Source: Pestalotiopsis fici W106-1
Lineage: Eukaryota > Ascomycota > Sordariomycetes > Amphisphaeriales > Sporocadaceae
NCBI RefSeq assembly: GCF_000516985.1
Contig: NW_006917101.1
Span: 1,054,001 to 1,118,000, forward strand
Direction: 5' to 3'
Length of the DNA stretch: 64,000 bases
A program made the translations under genes and the position numbers. How positions within the stretch are numbered: position 1 is the stretch's first letter; every line of letters starts with the position of its first letter. Shown here one piece after another: positions 22,784-35,246 of this stretch. Below the pieces are notes generated by a model. That model was not told the origin of the DNA. It made no database searches and was given only the letters and a program-made list of their open reading frames with translations.

Positions 22784-24994
22784 ATGGCCACAAGTAAGGA
22801 AATAAATCGTCGGATCCATCAAAAGATCCAAAGTTGGCTAACACCCGCCAGATCGCGGAGAGCGCATGCTCGAACGCATGCGTGGGGCCGGCCGTCATGA
22901 AGTCGCAGATGAATCCTTTGGTTTTGTCATGCCCGCCGAGGAGTCCTCTGAAGCCGCCGAGTCCGAGTCTTCACCATCGCAGCCGTCCGCCCCGCCTTCT
23001 GCAATCCGCTCCGCGTCGAATACGTCTGCTAAGAGACGCGCAGTTGACGACGCAGCTGCTATCCCAGATCCCGAGCCCGTCCCAGAGGAGGAGCTGCTTC
23101 AGTTGCAGGATCGGACCGGCGCTTTGAACATTAATCCCTACGAAATACCGCAGGACCAATCGCGTGAAGAGGAAGAAGATGCAGGGGAACCAGCGCAAGA
23201 ATCAACAGCGGAACTTGAGGAAGAGCCCGTTGAGGAAGAGCCCGTTGCTGGCTCGTCGCCACAGCTCGGACAGACAGATCCTTCACCAATAACAGTGTTC
23301 CAAAACCAAGAAAACGAAGACGAAAATGAAGGGAACAGCGTTGAAGAATTGCCCAAGCAAGTGGCACGGCCTGGCTCTAGAGACTCGATGTCCTCCAGGA
23401 TATCTGCTGGAGCTCACGTCTCCGAAGAGGTCACAGAGAGTCCAGTCGGTGCTCCTGGCAGTGGGCATAGAAGACGAGTGAGGATGAGCAATGTCGTCAC
23501 TCAAAGCGCAGAGCTACAGAGAATGGTCATTGACCAGGAAACGGCCTTTTCTAGCGAGCCTGGGGCTTCTTCACCATTGGCACGTAAAACACGAATGAGT
23601 GGTGTTACGCCAAGCGCAGCCTCTGCCAGATCTCGGCGGACGACAAGACCGAGCGCATTGGCTCAGTCATTTGGTGCTGCCGAGGTGGATGAGTTATCAC
23701 CGCTCCCGGCCCAGTCAAGAAATAATGACAACACTATGAGCAGCAGTTCTGCTCGGTCTAATCAGAGCTCGACTCGCCGAACCACAACGGCCCCGATTCA
23801 GACTGAACATGATGAGTTATCCTCGCCAGTTCCACTTGTAGAGAGTCGGCGCAGGGCGCAGGCAAAGACGAGAGCAAAGAAGAGCAAACAGCCTAGTCCA
23901 GACTTGGCGACACGCAAGGATGAGGCGGCTTCAATTGAAGAAGCAGGAAAAGACGCATCAGTAGAGGAAGACGGTGCTGAACAGATCGAGGCTGAGGAAG
24001 CCGCGCGTGTGATTGGCCGCAAGCGTCCCCGTACCAGCCCGCCCAGAGAGGAGTCACCAGAACTCGATGCTCAGCGGGACGAACCTAGTCCGCCGCCAAA
24101 GCGTCAACGACAGAAGCGAGCACAACAAAGCCCAGCGGTGCAATCACAGCCGAAGGCAGCAGTTGGCAGAAAATTCAACAGCGAGAAACAGAAGCAAAAG
24201 CCAAAGGAGAAACCGAGTAGGAAGAGACACAGTGGGGCAGACGAACAAGTGCCCATTGCTGTACAGAGGTATACACAGCGTTCACAACATAATGAAAGCG
24301 ACACGGATGCCGATATTCTCAGTGCGGACATACCATTTGCGAATCGCAGCGGCGTCAATGTCATTGATGTACTGGCGCAAATTTGTGAGGATGTCATTGA
24401 TACAAACTTGGCAATCCTGCACGAGGCGGCCAATAATACGGTGGATGCGGCCACAAGAAAAGAATATAGGACAAAACTACGAGCACTCGAGGCATTCCAA
24501 CAAGAGCTGGGGACCCGGTTACTGGAGCATACTATTGCTCTAGACACTCTGCACGCCTTGAAAAAGCGTGTACGGTCGATCCAAAAGGAGAAGCTTACCC
24601 TCAGAAACGAAATCATCCGCATCCGTGCAGAGAAGGAGCAGGTGGCATTGAAGATAGATGCCGTTCGAGTTCGACATGAAAAGGAAAGCAAACAGTCCCT
24701 GGTAAGTCTCATAATCTCTTGAATGTGCAGAGAAAGAAAAGCTCACGCCGCTACCAGGACCAACTCAATCTTTCCGCCACCATGCATGATATTGAGCTGG
24801 TCATCGATAACGGCCGGCAGGCTCCTGATTTAGGGCCCCGAGAACAGAAGACGGCCGAGCTGGCCAATCTCGAATTGATTGTATCGCGAGTTGCTGGTCA
24901 GGTCGCAACTGAATCAGGTGTCGGCAATCTGAAGCTGATTCAAGAGTTCAACATGTTTCTGGAGCGTGCGGCTGCTGCCCTGGAAGCTAGATGA
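22784..24994 (+). CDS. Ame1/CENP-U-like inner kinetochore protein
   Basis: Three exons: 22784-22793, 22852-24701 and 24731-24994, giving 707 residues. The 10-nt first exon (ATG GCC ACA A) followed by a 58-bp intron with a GGCTAAC branch site yields the start MATNRGERMLERMRGAGRH. Residues about 1-30 form a basic, conserved-looking N-terminal motif (MRGAGRH...SFGF), which in Ame1 is where the Mis12/MIND complex binds. A long, disordered, Glu/Ser/Pro-rich middle contains several KRxR-type basic patches like AT-hooks or NLSs. From about residue 505 (NVIDVLAQICEDVID) to the end lies an alpha-helical coiled coil, as in the Ame1-Okp1 (COMA) heterodimer. The family call rests on this architecture and remembered resemblance, so it is moderate; a general AT-hook coiled-coil nuclear protein is the alternative. 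Confidence 0.65.
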
Positions 24995-27146
24995 TGCACT
25001 TGTTTCTGGTGCATCCCACCAAACGTGGATCATCATATATTGATGCCGATGCATTGCCCGCGAAATGGAGGCATTGTCCGACTGTTGCGTCGTCAGATGG
25101 CTTAGCCAAGCTATGCAGCCACATGGGGCAGTTATCGACCCTAGCTGTCTATGGCCGATGCGAGTATCGATGCATTGCACAGTACGATGCCTTCTCTCCA
25201 CGTCGCCCTTGCCCAAATCAAGGCCGGGACGGCCCTTACATGAGATGGAGCCGCAGGGTCTGTGTAAATATAACCATAATGACGGATATGAGTTACGAAG
25301 AAGCTGCCTATGACAGCATGTAGTATACCTAGTATGGAGTCGGGCTGGTGTAGGTACCCGTATTCAGGGCTATTTCGGGTACGCGGAGTGTCTGGCCTTC
25401 GGCAGTCGGGAGATGAGTTCAGAACCCATTCGATATCCAGGGCCCAAAGCTGGGTAGGCCAAAGCTTAAGATCCACCCGAGTCGTTTTAAGAACGCGCCA
25501 TCGCGTTACGAAGCCGTCCAAGCTTTCCAGTAGTAGTCCCTTGCTTTCCCAAAGGCCCCATCCAGTCAGCGTGTCAGTCAGGTCGATGCGCCTAGGAAGA
25601 GATCATTGATATGCATGCGCTGACTCGATTGGGGAGTTGTGCATCATTTAGGTAATAGCCGATGCAACTTCAAAACTTGCTTGTTAGCAAGCAACGTCAC
25701 AAGAACAGAGGCATTTTTGAATGGGAGTTGGACAATCAATTGGTGAATACGTCTATTTGGTTTTCTCTGTTACGCCGGTAATTGAGATCCCAAACTTTTC
25801 TTGTATCCCTCCATCGCCTGGCTGGAGTCTCTTTGATATTGGGTCCCGCACGCTTATATTACCTAGTAATGCCCTGGAGCTCTGTCTGTGGTTTTTTTTT
25901 TCTCCCGCTAAACTCTCTTGTACCTGGCCCATGACAGTCTGGTTGTTTTGGCGCAGTGGTATTTTTTACTACTTGCGCCTCGCTGGCCGCGCTTGAGATG
26001 CCGGATTTCCGTCCGCATTTCCAATTGATTCGACAGTTGAGCCCATCATGAACGGCAACCACCTACCGAGAATCTCCGCCCGCATCGAGGCGCAGTCACA
26101 AGTTTTTGGATACTGGGTTGAAATGATCCTCAGTTGAACACATCATTCCACGGAATACCCGAGTTGGATTGGCTCCAGACGATCCACGACAACTGAAGGC
26201 GCTTGACAGCTTTTCCTGCCAGGACCACCATCATGCAGATGATTATTACCGTTATCTAGTCGCGCCACCCATGTTCTGCTGTGACCTGTCATCCGATTGA
26301 TCCCCGGTGCGCAAATGGGGGGTTCACGCATCGCACATACGTAGGTACCAGTGAGTTGTTTGTAACTGTTAGCAGTCCATATTGTACCAAAAGGGCGTTT
26401 ACCTTGATGTACCTACTGCCAGTTCTCTACACTACCTACCTACCTACCTAGACCGCCCAATCCCGTTAGCCATCTGATGAATGTGCTCTATTCCGCTGCG
26501 TTTCAAGGCTTACAAGGTTACATCCTATGATCCAACCAAATCTAGCCATCATATCCATTGTCCCTCCCCATACTTTGCATTGGCGCCCCCCGGCAAGTGA
26601 TGTTATCACAGTCAGCACTGCAATCAAGGTTTGGGATGGCAGCGAGAGCTAGACCCTTCGAGTATGAACTCATTGGCCACAGGAGGTCCCGGGTCCCAAG
26701 GATCTGATCTCATATCGGCGGTCTGGTCTGTCTGCATGTATGGCTATGTGTGTTGGCGTCTCAAAAGAAGGGTAAGGGTCCATGCCCACCAGCCCATTCT
26801 ATGCTTGATGGGCCCGGGGGAGGTGTGTGTGTACTTTGTAGATGGGCTGAGTCCTTGATTCTCTGACCAAGGCCGCCGCCGCTCTCTCCTCCTTCAATTT
26901 ATTAGTCCAAGTACATTAAGTACCTAGGTGAGAGGAGAAGGGATCCCTCTTTCTGCTTGTCTGCTCCAGTTCTACCGCAGTTCCCTGCACCAATTTAAGA
27001 GTGGCCTACCCGCTTCCTGTTGGCTCTTCTTTTTAAATCTCCCCCCTCCCCCATCTCTTTTCGCGAGCTTGTCCACCTGTCAGACAACCTTAACACATTC
27101 AATCACCACCACCAACCACCCAAACACCACACTTCACCAATTCAAG
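24995..27146. other. 2.1-kb intergenic region
   Basis: No supported gene is visible. A short (CCTA)n run occurs at about 26433-26450, and the part after 26880 is C/T-rich, likely the promoter and leader of the small Cys-rich gene. Open frames here are short and lack features. Confidence 0.45.
26433..26450. repeat. (CCTA)n microsatellite
   Basis: About four perfect copies of CCTA lie in tandem in intergenic DNA. Confidence 0.7.
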
Positions 27147-27415
27147 ATGCCTGGCCCCGACTTCCAGCAACAGCCTCCCATGGAGATGGGTCCCGGCCCT
27201 GGTGGCCCCGGCGTTGTCAGCCAGCCTCCCGTAGGTTCCTTCTCTGTTTTTATCTTCTTGTCCCATGCAGCTTGTTATTCGATGGAACACTGGGAACTAA
27301 CAATATTCACAATTAGCCCATGGAGCCCCAGCCCGACATGGAACTCCGCGGTGGTGAGGAGGCCGGCTGCGAGATCTGCTGCGGTCTCTGCGCCTGCCAG
27401 GAGGGTTGCTGCTAA
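27147..27415 (+). CDS. Small cysteine-rich protein (60 aa)
   Basis: Two exons, 27147-27230 and 27317-27415, join in frame (GTAGGT donor, ATTAG acceptor) to give 60 residues. The N-terminal 45 residues are Pro/Gly/Met/Gln-rich. The last 15 residues, starting at CEICCGLC and ending ...CC, hold seven cysteines. There is no signal peptide or obvious TM helix. The Cys density suggests metal binding (metallothionein-like) or a lipid-modified, membrane-attached tail as in CYSTM-type peptides; I cannot choose between them. The clean ATG context (CAAGATGCC), consensus intron and C/T-rich leader (27040-27146) support a real, probably well-expressed gene. It would be missed by ORF-length filters. Confidence 0.72.
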
Positions 27416-30400
27416 GCGCCTTAATCAATAAAACAAATATTCCCTTTTCCACCACGTTACGACAGACCAAGCGGATTCAGCTTTTGATCAAGACTCAGAG
27501 AAAGGGAGAGGCAGACAGGAGCCACGATGGTGGAGATGAAATGATCTGAAGGGAAAGATGAAACTTCAAGAAAGGCCTAGCTATAGGCGCGTTACGTACA
27601 GCGATATCAATTAAATGAAATGATTCCCACCACGTTGCGCAACCATCAATCTCCCGTGTCTTTTTTCCCCTCTGTCCGAAAGTGCCTGTGCTGCCCATCC
27701 CCGGTTGAACACAGGTGAGTTACTAGTCAAGCAGACTCTTTGCAATCGATGGAATTACTTGGACTCTTCAATTGATATAATACTTGATGATTGGAGCTAC
27801 ACAGGACTTATAGTGTAACTCGGCCGTTGGATCTTCCTCCGTTCCGCGAAATGTCGATTTAAGCATTTCTGACGTGCTGAGCCAAGGCCGTCTTGGCGAT
27901 CTGGTTTCCGGCTTGGCAGCAGGGCCGATCAGTAGTAGCTGTTTTCAACGTTCAATCCTACGAGCTCAGCCCGTTCCTCTTTATCTCTTGAATCAATTTC
28001 ATGGATTATCGCATCATCCATGTGTCTTGCCCTGCAGCTGCTTTGCAACGGGATTCCCTGTCGCATTGGCTGCAAATGCAAGAGAACTTTCCTTGAGGAC
28101 GCACTGCGAAAACCAAATGGTGCAGTGCCCAGCGCGCCCGCATCGAGAACACCCCTCCATCACCGCTAACTGAGGAGAGAGCTCCCCCGACACCAACCGT
28201 CAACGTCTCTCTGAACATTTTAGCTCCAAAACCTCCATTCTTCTTCTCGCCAACAGAATTCCAATGTATGCGTAGAGGATTCCGCAAAAGACGTTCCGGG
28301 AGGCCGACGCATTTCCATTTAATCACCTGACGCGCCTTGACATTTGCGCATCAGTCACCTGGGGAAAGGCGAGGTCGAAAGTCAACTGGGCGCAGGAACG
28401 CCTCTGGCGGACGGTAAGCGCGCATTTTATGGATGCATTTGATCCACACCGTTGATCTTGGTGGCCGTCCTACTCGAAACCGTTTGATGACTTTACCCAC
28501 CAACGCTGAATCGCACCAAGAGACCCCCCTTTGCGAATTGACGTCTGCGATAGACTTGGACAAGGTTAGGGTATTTTGCGTCGCTTTGCTCATACACTGC
28601 AATGGATCGATCATTGGTGATTATTCGCCCGTCCGTGCATACAGAGGGGTGAGTCCAAAAAAAAAAAATTGATATCCGAGCATGCAAATGTGACTGAGCA
28701 TGTCTTCTCTGCCCAACAATATCAGACTTTATAATGGACCATAATTATCAATCTAGATATTGGCGAGATTAACTCTGGCCATCGTCGCGCATATTCTGCT
28801 CCGAGTTCTTGAAACTATGGAAATGCTATGCTTGTTTCTTGGGTAACTTCGAGTCCATCATTCCGACATGCTTGGTATGTACCTATGAGACTCTAGATTC
28901 GACTGTACCACGCCAACTGCACTGCTAGTCTTTTAGCAAGTTTCTTGTAAGCCATCAAGGTAGATGAGAACGAATTTCTCCAAACTCACGACCAGTGTCT
29001 CGAATTTTGCATAAGATATACTTGGATCCACCGTGACTTGATAATATACAATGATGAACCCAATTAGAGACGGCAGAATATGTCAGAATCAAACCTCTAC
29101 CTATGCAGGCCTGGCTCATTCGAGATACATCACTTCTGGCAAGTAGGGAATGTGCATGTACCACTGTGCATCAGCAGTCATTGGGATCTCTCACCATTTC
29201 AATATATGCTCTCATGAAAGAAAGCCGATGAAAATCGAAAATCGTCAATCTCTCGACAGGTCATCAAATGGTCTATAATGCTTGGTGGTAGGGGATCAAT
29301 CTCACATGCATATTGTTGCTATGGGCATCAAAAGACACGACGTTCATTACGCCGTCCGACCGTGGAATTCGCCCCGAAATAGATCACGGAGCGAGACGAA
29401 ATCTGGGCTTTTCAATGACTTGTACGCTGATTCGATCGGCTACACTATCAAATTCATCATTAATGGTTGCATATGAGCTACGCCAAGTTGAGGCCGCCTA
29501 TGCTAGAGGTTATATGCGATACTGTTTATTATGTCTTGCCGCTAATGTCTATATGGCGACTATTCTCGAATAATTGGCAGGATTCATGCCCATGCTACTA
29601 TTTTGTCAGCATAAAAATGAGAGAACCGTCACGAGGTTGGTGCCAAGAGTGCACAAATCAATGCTGACGTAGGAACCATCGGTGTTAGAGAAACATAACT
29701 CTTTCAGGAAAGTAAAGTCCCTGTGTCGAAATAATTTTCTTCAAACGTGACTTAGATGAGCCACAATCATCTGTAATAACTTATCGAGCAATTGGACCAT
29801 ATGGATCAGTTGCCAGCCTGGAATTTTTATTCCGAGCGCTCTCAGAAAGATAAAGTTCTTTTGCTGACTAGACACTCTACTTATCTTGACTCATTGACAC
29901 CAGTGCTTGGTAACTACCACCGATTTGTGGGAAGACTCTCAACTATTTCTAGTAGGCAAGCTTCTTGAATGTTTGAGTTTGTACAATCCATAATGCTTGA
30001 GCCAGGTCCGACTATAACTCTTTCATATCTTGTGTGGTGGTCTCTTAACTTCCGCAAGGAGCCGGATATCGGGACTTGGCAAAGCCACTACTGGCAACTG
30101 AGGCGTAATTCACCGGGACTTTGGCGATAGTCTATAAACCTACTGTGGTATGATGGGTAAGTAAAACATCCCCGGTAAGTATTTCGGAGCTACTTGTACA
30201 GGTCTTGTGCACGTCTTGTGCGTGCTTTGGCAGCTGTCCAGTGGGCGCCCCATCAGATCTGGTACTTGACCAGGGGTATTTTATTAACGCCAGACGCCTG
30301 CAACCACAGTAGGTTGTCCTTGGCTAACATGTTCACTACCCCAAAATAGCGGGTCAAGCGCTGCGATAATACTCTTGGCTCCAATGAAATGCATGTCGTT

Positions 30401-31076
30401 AGCCGCGGGATAGACTTGCGGGCGTAGCAGGTCCGCTCCAGCAAACCGAAGCACCCAATCGCGATCAAGAGAATTATGACCAAAAGGCGACCTCGCGGAT
30501 AGGATAGTCCTTACCCGGGGCACCCTCTTAGTGGGTATCCCCAGACATTGATTGTCGACTAGCAAGTTGGTATACTCTTAGTTTGTCAATCCTTCAAATG
30601 TGACTACTCCGGGACAATGATAAGGCATTTGGACATGTCTTGAGCATTGTTGACTACGGGCATCTGAGGTGACGCCGGTAATCGACAGGCAATTCCCGCT
30701 TAACAGGTCTCTTAGATAACACCCAAGAAGAGAGAGAGAACACAAGACCAAACTAGGACTCTCCGACGATCCCGATATGCGGAATTAAGAGGAGCCACAA
30801 TGGCGTATTTGGGGTACTGTGCCACATGAGAGTGCAGCAATTCGAGGGGAATGCAACACTCCACATAACGAGGCTGTACTGAACTTGTTGGTCTTCAATG
30901 ATAAATACTGGCATGGAAATGTGCAGCCCGCCATCTGATTCTTGATCAACTTTCCCTTCTTTGTTTATACATACGCCTTCGCCTCGATATTCACATTGTT
31001 TTACATCAGTGTTTGGTTTTGTTGTTCATATCAAGACACCATATTCATCCGCAAGGCTTTACATCTGCAGATAAAT
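27416..31076. other. 3.7-kb gene-poor region
   Basis: I see no supported gene. The sequence between about 28700 and 30900 is A/T-leaning with stops in all frames. A minus-strand frame at 30284-30565 (93 codons, no recognised domain) is the longest with protein-like composition and could be a relic of a decayed gene. The last 150 bp should include the promoter and leader of the aldoxime dehydratase gene. Confidence 0.45.
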
Positions 31077-32228
31077 ATGCTTCGCGCACGCTTCCCTACC
31101 TCCCACCACTTTACCGTCTCCATCTTTGGCTGTCAGTACCAAGCCGAGAGACCAGACGCTGCAAAGCAAGACGCTATACAACAGTTCAACAGCCTCATCA
31201 AGCCAGCAGCCATCCACGTGGAAGAGCTAGAGCAGAATGACCTGCCCTCTAAGATCTGGATGAGCTACTGGCCGTCGCCACAAGCCTTCAAGACCTGGTG
31301 GGAGAGCCCCGAGACGTCGAGCTTTTGGGGCGGGTTGCCCGACGATGCCGGCTTTTGGCGCGAGACGATTAGTCTGCCCGCCACGCGGTCCATGTACGAG
31401 TCCAACAAGCCCCAGCCCTCGGGCTTTGGCCACTGCGGCGAGCACATTCCCCTGACCTCCAAGAGCGGCTACTGGGGAGCCTACCGGTCGCGCATGACGC
31501 CCGACGGCCCCGACGACAAGTTTCAGTCTCCGGCGTCGCCGGGAGACATGCAAGGACGGCCGCTCAGCAAGCAGATCCGGTCTGGCCGGGTGAGGATGGC
31601 CAAGTTTCCCGACAATATTTGCTTCGTGGTGGAAGGGCAGGACTATAGCGCCATGTTTGAGCGGGAGAAGGAGTTTTGGAATAAGCACTTTGATGGCCTC
31701 GCCAAGCAGTGGGTGACCACGGTGGTCACGACCGGGCCGGACAAGGGCATGTTGTCGGCGAGGGCGTGTCATGCCTTTGAGGGGGAGAAGCACCTAGGAG
31801 TTTCTTCCAATGGTGCTGTGGCAGTCAATGGCAATGGAGTGTCTGACGCTTCTGCCGGTGCTGCTCCAAACGGCCACTCCCTTTTCCCCGGGCTTGACTA
31901 CATTCGTCAGGCCCAGGTCCTATTCTGGCTGGACCTCTCCTACATGGAACACATTGGGCGACACGACAAGGTGCACGTCAAGCTGCGGCGCGAGTTCATG
32001 ACCGAGTACGGGCCGGGCGGACAGATGGAGGGTGGTGATCTGCTGCTCTGGGTCGACTTGGGCATCCTGAAAGCCGACGAAATTGATGCCGAGTACGTTG
32101 GATGCTATGATGGGACCGGATTTCTGGCGTATGATGAGCACCCTCTGTTTCAGAGCGAAAAGGTGTCCAAATCGACCTTGCCGTCCTTCTTTGACAAGCC
32201 TATCGAGTCTACACCCATCGAGTGGTAA
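31077..32228 (+). CDS. Aldoxime dehydratase-like haem enzyme
   Basis: A single exon of 383 residues from the first in-frame ATG at 31077. The frame is open upstream to 30942, but without an ATG. The sequence follows the haem-containing aldoxime dehydratase family (phenylacetaldoxime dehydratase type, usually about 350 residues): the FTVSIFGCQYQ start, the GYWGAYRSRM block, ICFVVEGQDYS, and the histidine-containing LDLSYMEHIGRHDKVHV segment near the C-terminus. These enzymes convert aldoximes to nitriles, with the substrate bound directly to ferrous haem, and often work with nitrilase. No nitrilase neighbour is visible. A low-complexity Ala/Asn/Gly insert (about residues 240-265) interrupts the domain and accounts for the extra length. 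The gene stands alone in a gene-poor region; acquisition by transfer is possible but not shown. Confidence 0.82.
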   Translation: MLRARFPTSHHFTVSIFGCQYQAERPDAAKQDAIQQFNSLIKPAAIHVEELEQNDLPSKIWMSYWPSPQAFKTWWESPETSSFWGGLPDDAGFWRETISLPATRSMYESNKPQPSGFGHCGEHIPLTSKSGYWGAYRSRMTPDGPDDKFQSPASPGDMQGRPLSKQIRSGRVRMAKFPDNICFVVEGQDYSAMFEREKEFWNKHFDGLAKQWVTTVVTTGPDKGMLSARACHAFEGEKHLGVSSNGAVAVNGNGVSDASAGAAPNGHSLFPGLDYIRQAQVLFWLDLSYMEHIGRHDKVHVKLRREFMTEYGPGGQMEGGDLLLWVDLGILKADEIDAEYVGCYDGTGFLAYDEHPLFQSEKVSKSTLPSFFDKPIESTPIEW

Positions 32229-35200
32229 GGTCTGAATGGAGCGCAGGACAGATTCTATCTTTGTATTTCATCGATCATTTGAGCATGTCAAGTCAAACAT
32301 TATGAGTACCAGGTCAGGGGGTTTATTGTTGCTTTGGTCATAATCTACTCATTTAACTAGCCTGGAAGGTTCAATATCAAAATTAATACATTTTTCTAGA
32401 AAATTCGTGCAGCCTGGGTACAGATGAGGACTGCTCTGCCTGCCTGCCACTGCAACTTCCGGTCCGTCGTCGTCGTCGCACATCCCCATGGAGGTAGAAG
32501 GCTGATTTGAAGAGTCTTGCTCGTGATGCGATGAAGCCTAAACAGCCATTTATTATCGCTTCACAATCTATTAACATTGGTATGAAAAGTCGGGCGCTGT
32601 AAACATTTAATTTCCAAGTCGGCCCCTTTGCTGTATGGTGCCGCGACGCCTCGCTCAAGTTCCGATTGCCCCCGTACATGATATATGTAAACCCTAAACC
32701 CAACGCCAGATCAATTCAATAGTACAAAAGCCCTTTGACTTCCGGTCATCTCAACAGCACCTGTTTTTGTTTCGCTTCTCCATTAAGCAGAAGTCGTGTA
32801 GCGCGAGAAGTCGATGCAAATATGATACGCATCGGCTAGACTCGCAAATTGCAAAGCTGGGCGAACGCAAAAGCGTTTCCTCCAGCAATCTAGGCCGATG
32901 CGCTCGTCGCTCGTCTCCAGAATAGTTGGTAGTATGTGATCACTCCATTTGGTGGTAAAGCTTTCAGCACATTGGTAAATTGAATATCAGCCCGCGCAGT
33001 TGAGGCACGAAAACATTTCTGTCCACCATTTTGAGTTTCCGTTTCCCTTTCTCTTCTGCCTCCTCGTGTGTGCTTCTGGGTGGATGACCATGTGATAGTT
33101 TGGCACCGGAGGGGGTTTCGTCCCATCCTCTGGGTGGTCCCGGCCCACTGTCTGCGGGCGAGCTGTGTGCAGCATCATCTTTGCGAAACTCTTTCCTCTC
33201 CAGACTTGTGAGCTTTGTTGCAATGGGGCTCAGCTAATCGCGGTCAGTATAATTCTGGTACTGTGGGGAGTACGAAGGAGTTAGTTACCAAGTCCCCAGA
33301 CTATGTGGCGATATTGATCCCGGATCTCGCTGGTGTTGGCAGATTTGTAAGATCCCCAGGATTCAAGGATGGAAAGTCGCGTTCTTGGTTCTCCACCTCT
33401 TTGCTACTATAGCAAGAGCAAAGCAGCAGAGCTAATATCCAGCATCGAGGTTCATGGAGCTCATTCAAGGATCTGCCGGGATGCAAAAAATAAGATTAAA
33501 TGTCATCTCTGAAGAATTGACATTGAAGGATTAAGAGAATGGCCAGATAACAAGCTCAGCCGGCAATGAAACGATGAAATCGTTTCAATGCGTGCCGTGG
33601 CAATCAGAGAATATGTGTGTGTGCAAAAAAACAGTCACCCCCAGGCACAGCAGCAACCAGACTGAGGACAACCTTGCAAGGTACCCAGGTGGCCAAGACG
33701 CATTCAGTCAGGGCCCCCTCGAATGTGGTAAACTCGTCGCAGACGGGATGTGCACACTCTGCATGGGCCGCTGAGTGAGAGTGAGGGAAACTAAGTACAA
33801 TCGGGCGACGTGCAGATCGGCAAAGAAGAGGTCTGAGGGCACTTTGAAGCCTGAATCTCTGTGTCAGATTATGAACCGCCCTCGTATTGTATTTGACTAG
33901 TGACATGTCCCCCTGCATTTCAATATGGCATTGCGTTTTTTTTTTTTTGTTGGGAATTTGGACTCGCACATACGCAAGCTGAGAAAGTCGTCCCTTTAAT
34001 TAATCTGCGCCTGATGATTGGTCTGCACTTGGACTTGATGGTAGACTATAGTCAAGAATAGCCGATGATTATGAACAACAACAACAACAACAAACTATCC
34101 AAATGCTCTTACTTTTTAATTTCATCTTGATTTACTCAACACTTTGAATGCTTGGGCTGGTTTTCTCTTCTTGATCTATCGCCACATGGCGCGATGGCAA
34201 GTATTGCCTGTGACTATACAGATCAACTGTAAAATATAAGAACAAAAGAGGGGGTTTTCCCTGAGACCATGCCTGCCATGCATGGAGAGGCATAGCTCAA
34301 TGTCGCGTGGCACTCCATATATGCAGCGAGTGTTTCAGATATAATTTTGTTTCTTTCCACCCTTTGCACTGATTGGCAGAATCATAGCCTTTCTTTTTTT
34401 TGTCCTTCTCTACTCTTCCCCACCCCAAAAGAGACGTTGTCGATTGCATACCTCTCCTCCAGCCTCTCACCTTACGCACCTCAGATAGCCACATGTGCAT
34501 CCAACGAACGCTGTTCCCAATTACCTCCTCCCCCATCCTGACCTCTTGGCTGCCACACGGACCATTCCCAAGACTTATATGTGTGCGTGCGATCGTGGTT
34601 CTAGATGCAGCAGAATGCGGCAAAACCTGGAAAACGTTATGTCGGATGATAGTAGCCGGTTATAGAATGTGGTTCAATTACTCGTGTTTTTCGTGCAGAT
34701 AATCATTATGATTGGTCACTTAAGGCACGTTTCTGACAGGTGCAAAAGATTAGATAGTGTGACGTGCCAAAATGAACAAGAACTTTGTTGTTGTCGTCAC
34801 AATTTCGCTGAAATGCAAGTATTGGATGCATGACTTTGAATGTGCTAGACGTATTGTGGTCTTCCTGTACAAATATTCTTGGCCTGATGATTTTCATGCC
34901 ATATCGAAAACCAAAGTATTGACATCGCGTTTCTCAACCTCAGTCTGAATACGTAGCTTGCTAGTCGTAACCCTCTGTATGAATCCAAAGGCGGCTTCGC
35001 TATGGCCCAGAGACAAAGTTTGGTGTGAGTGGCGAAGACTGAAGCCACATCATCGAGCAACGTAATGAAGGCACCGCTCGTCCGGACCAAGCTCCCATCC
35101 ATCATTACTATTCACCGTGGTGCAAACGGTGTCCTGTGAGCAAGTAGGCACACTGCTCATGAGCTACTAGTACATGGGTTGTACAAACTGTCTCGGTTGG

Positions 35201-35246
35201 CGATCGACTAGAACACGAGAGGTATGAACCCCGTTCAAGATGCATA
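32229..35246. other. 3.0-kb gene-poor region
   Basis: No gene is supported on either strand. It contains an (AAC)n run near 34074-34095, a poly-T run near 33937-33949 and a CT-rich tract at about 34340-34560. Open frames are short and feature-less. Confidence 0.45.
34074..34095. repeat. (AAC)n microsatellite
   Basis: About seven copies of AAC/ACA lie in tandem in intergenic DNA. Confidence 0.75.

Noticed and set aside
30284..30565. 93-codon minus-strand frame in the gene-poor region
   Set aside because: It is short and without a recognisable family; possibly a relic, but not supportable as a gene.
31227..31793. 188-codon minus-strand frame inside the aldoxime dehydratase gene
   Set aside because: It is a shadow of the GC-rich sense coding sequence.
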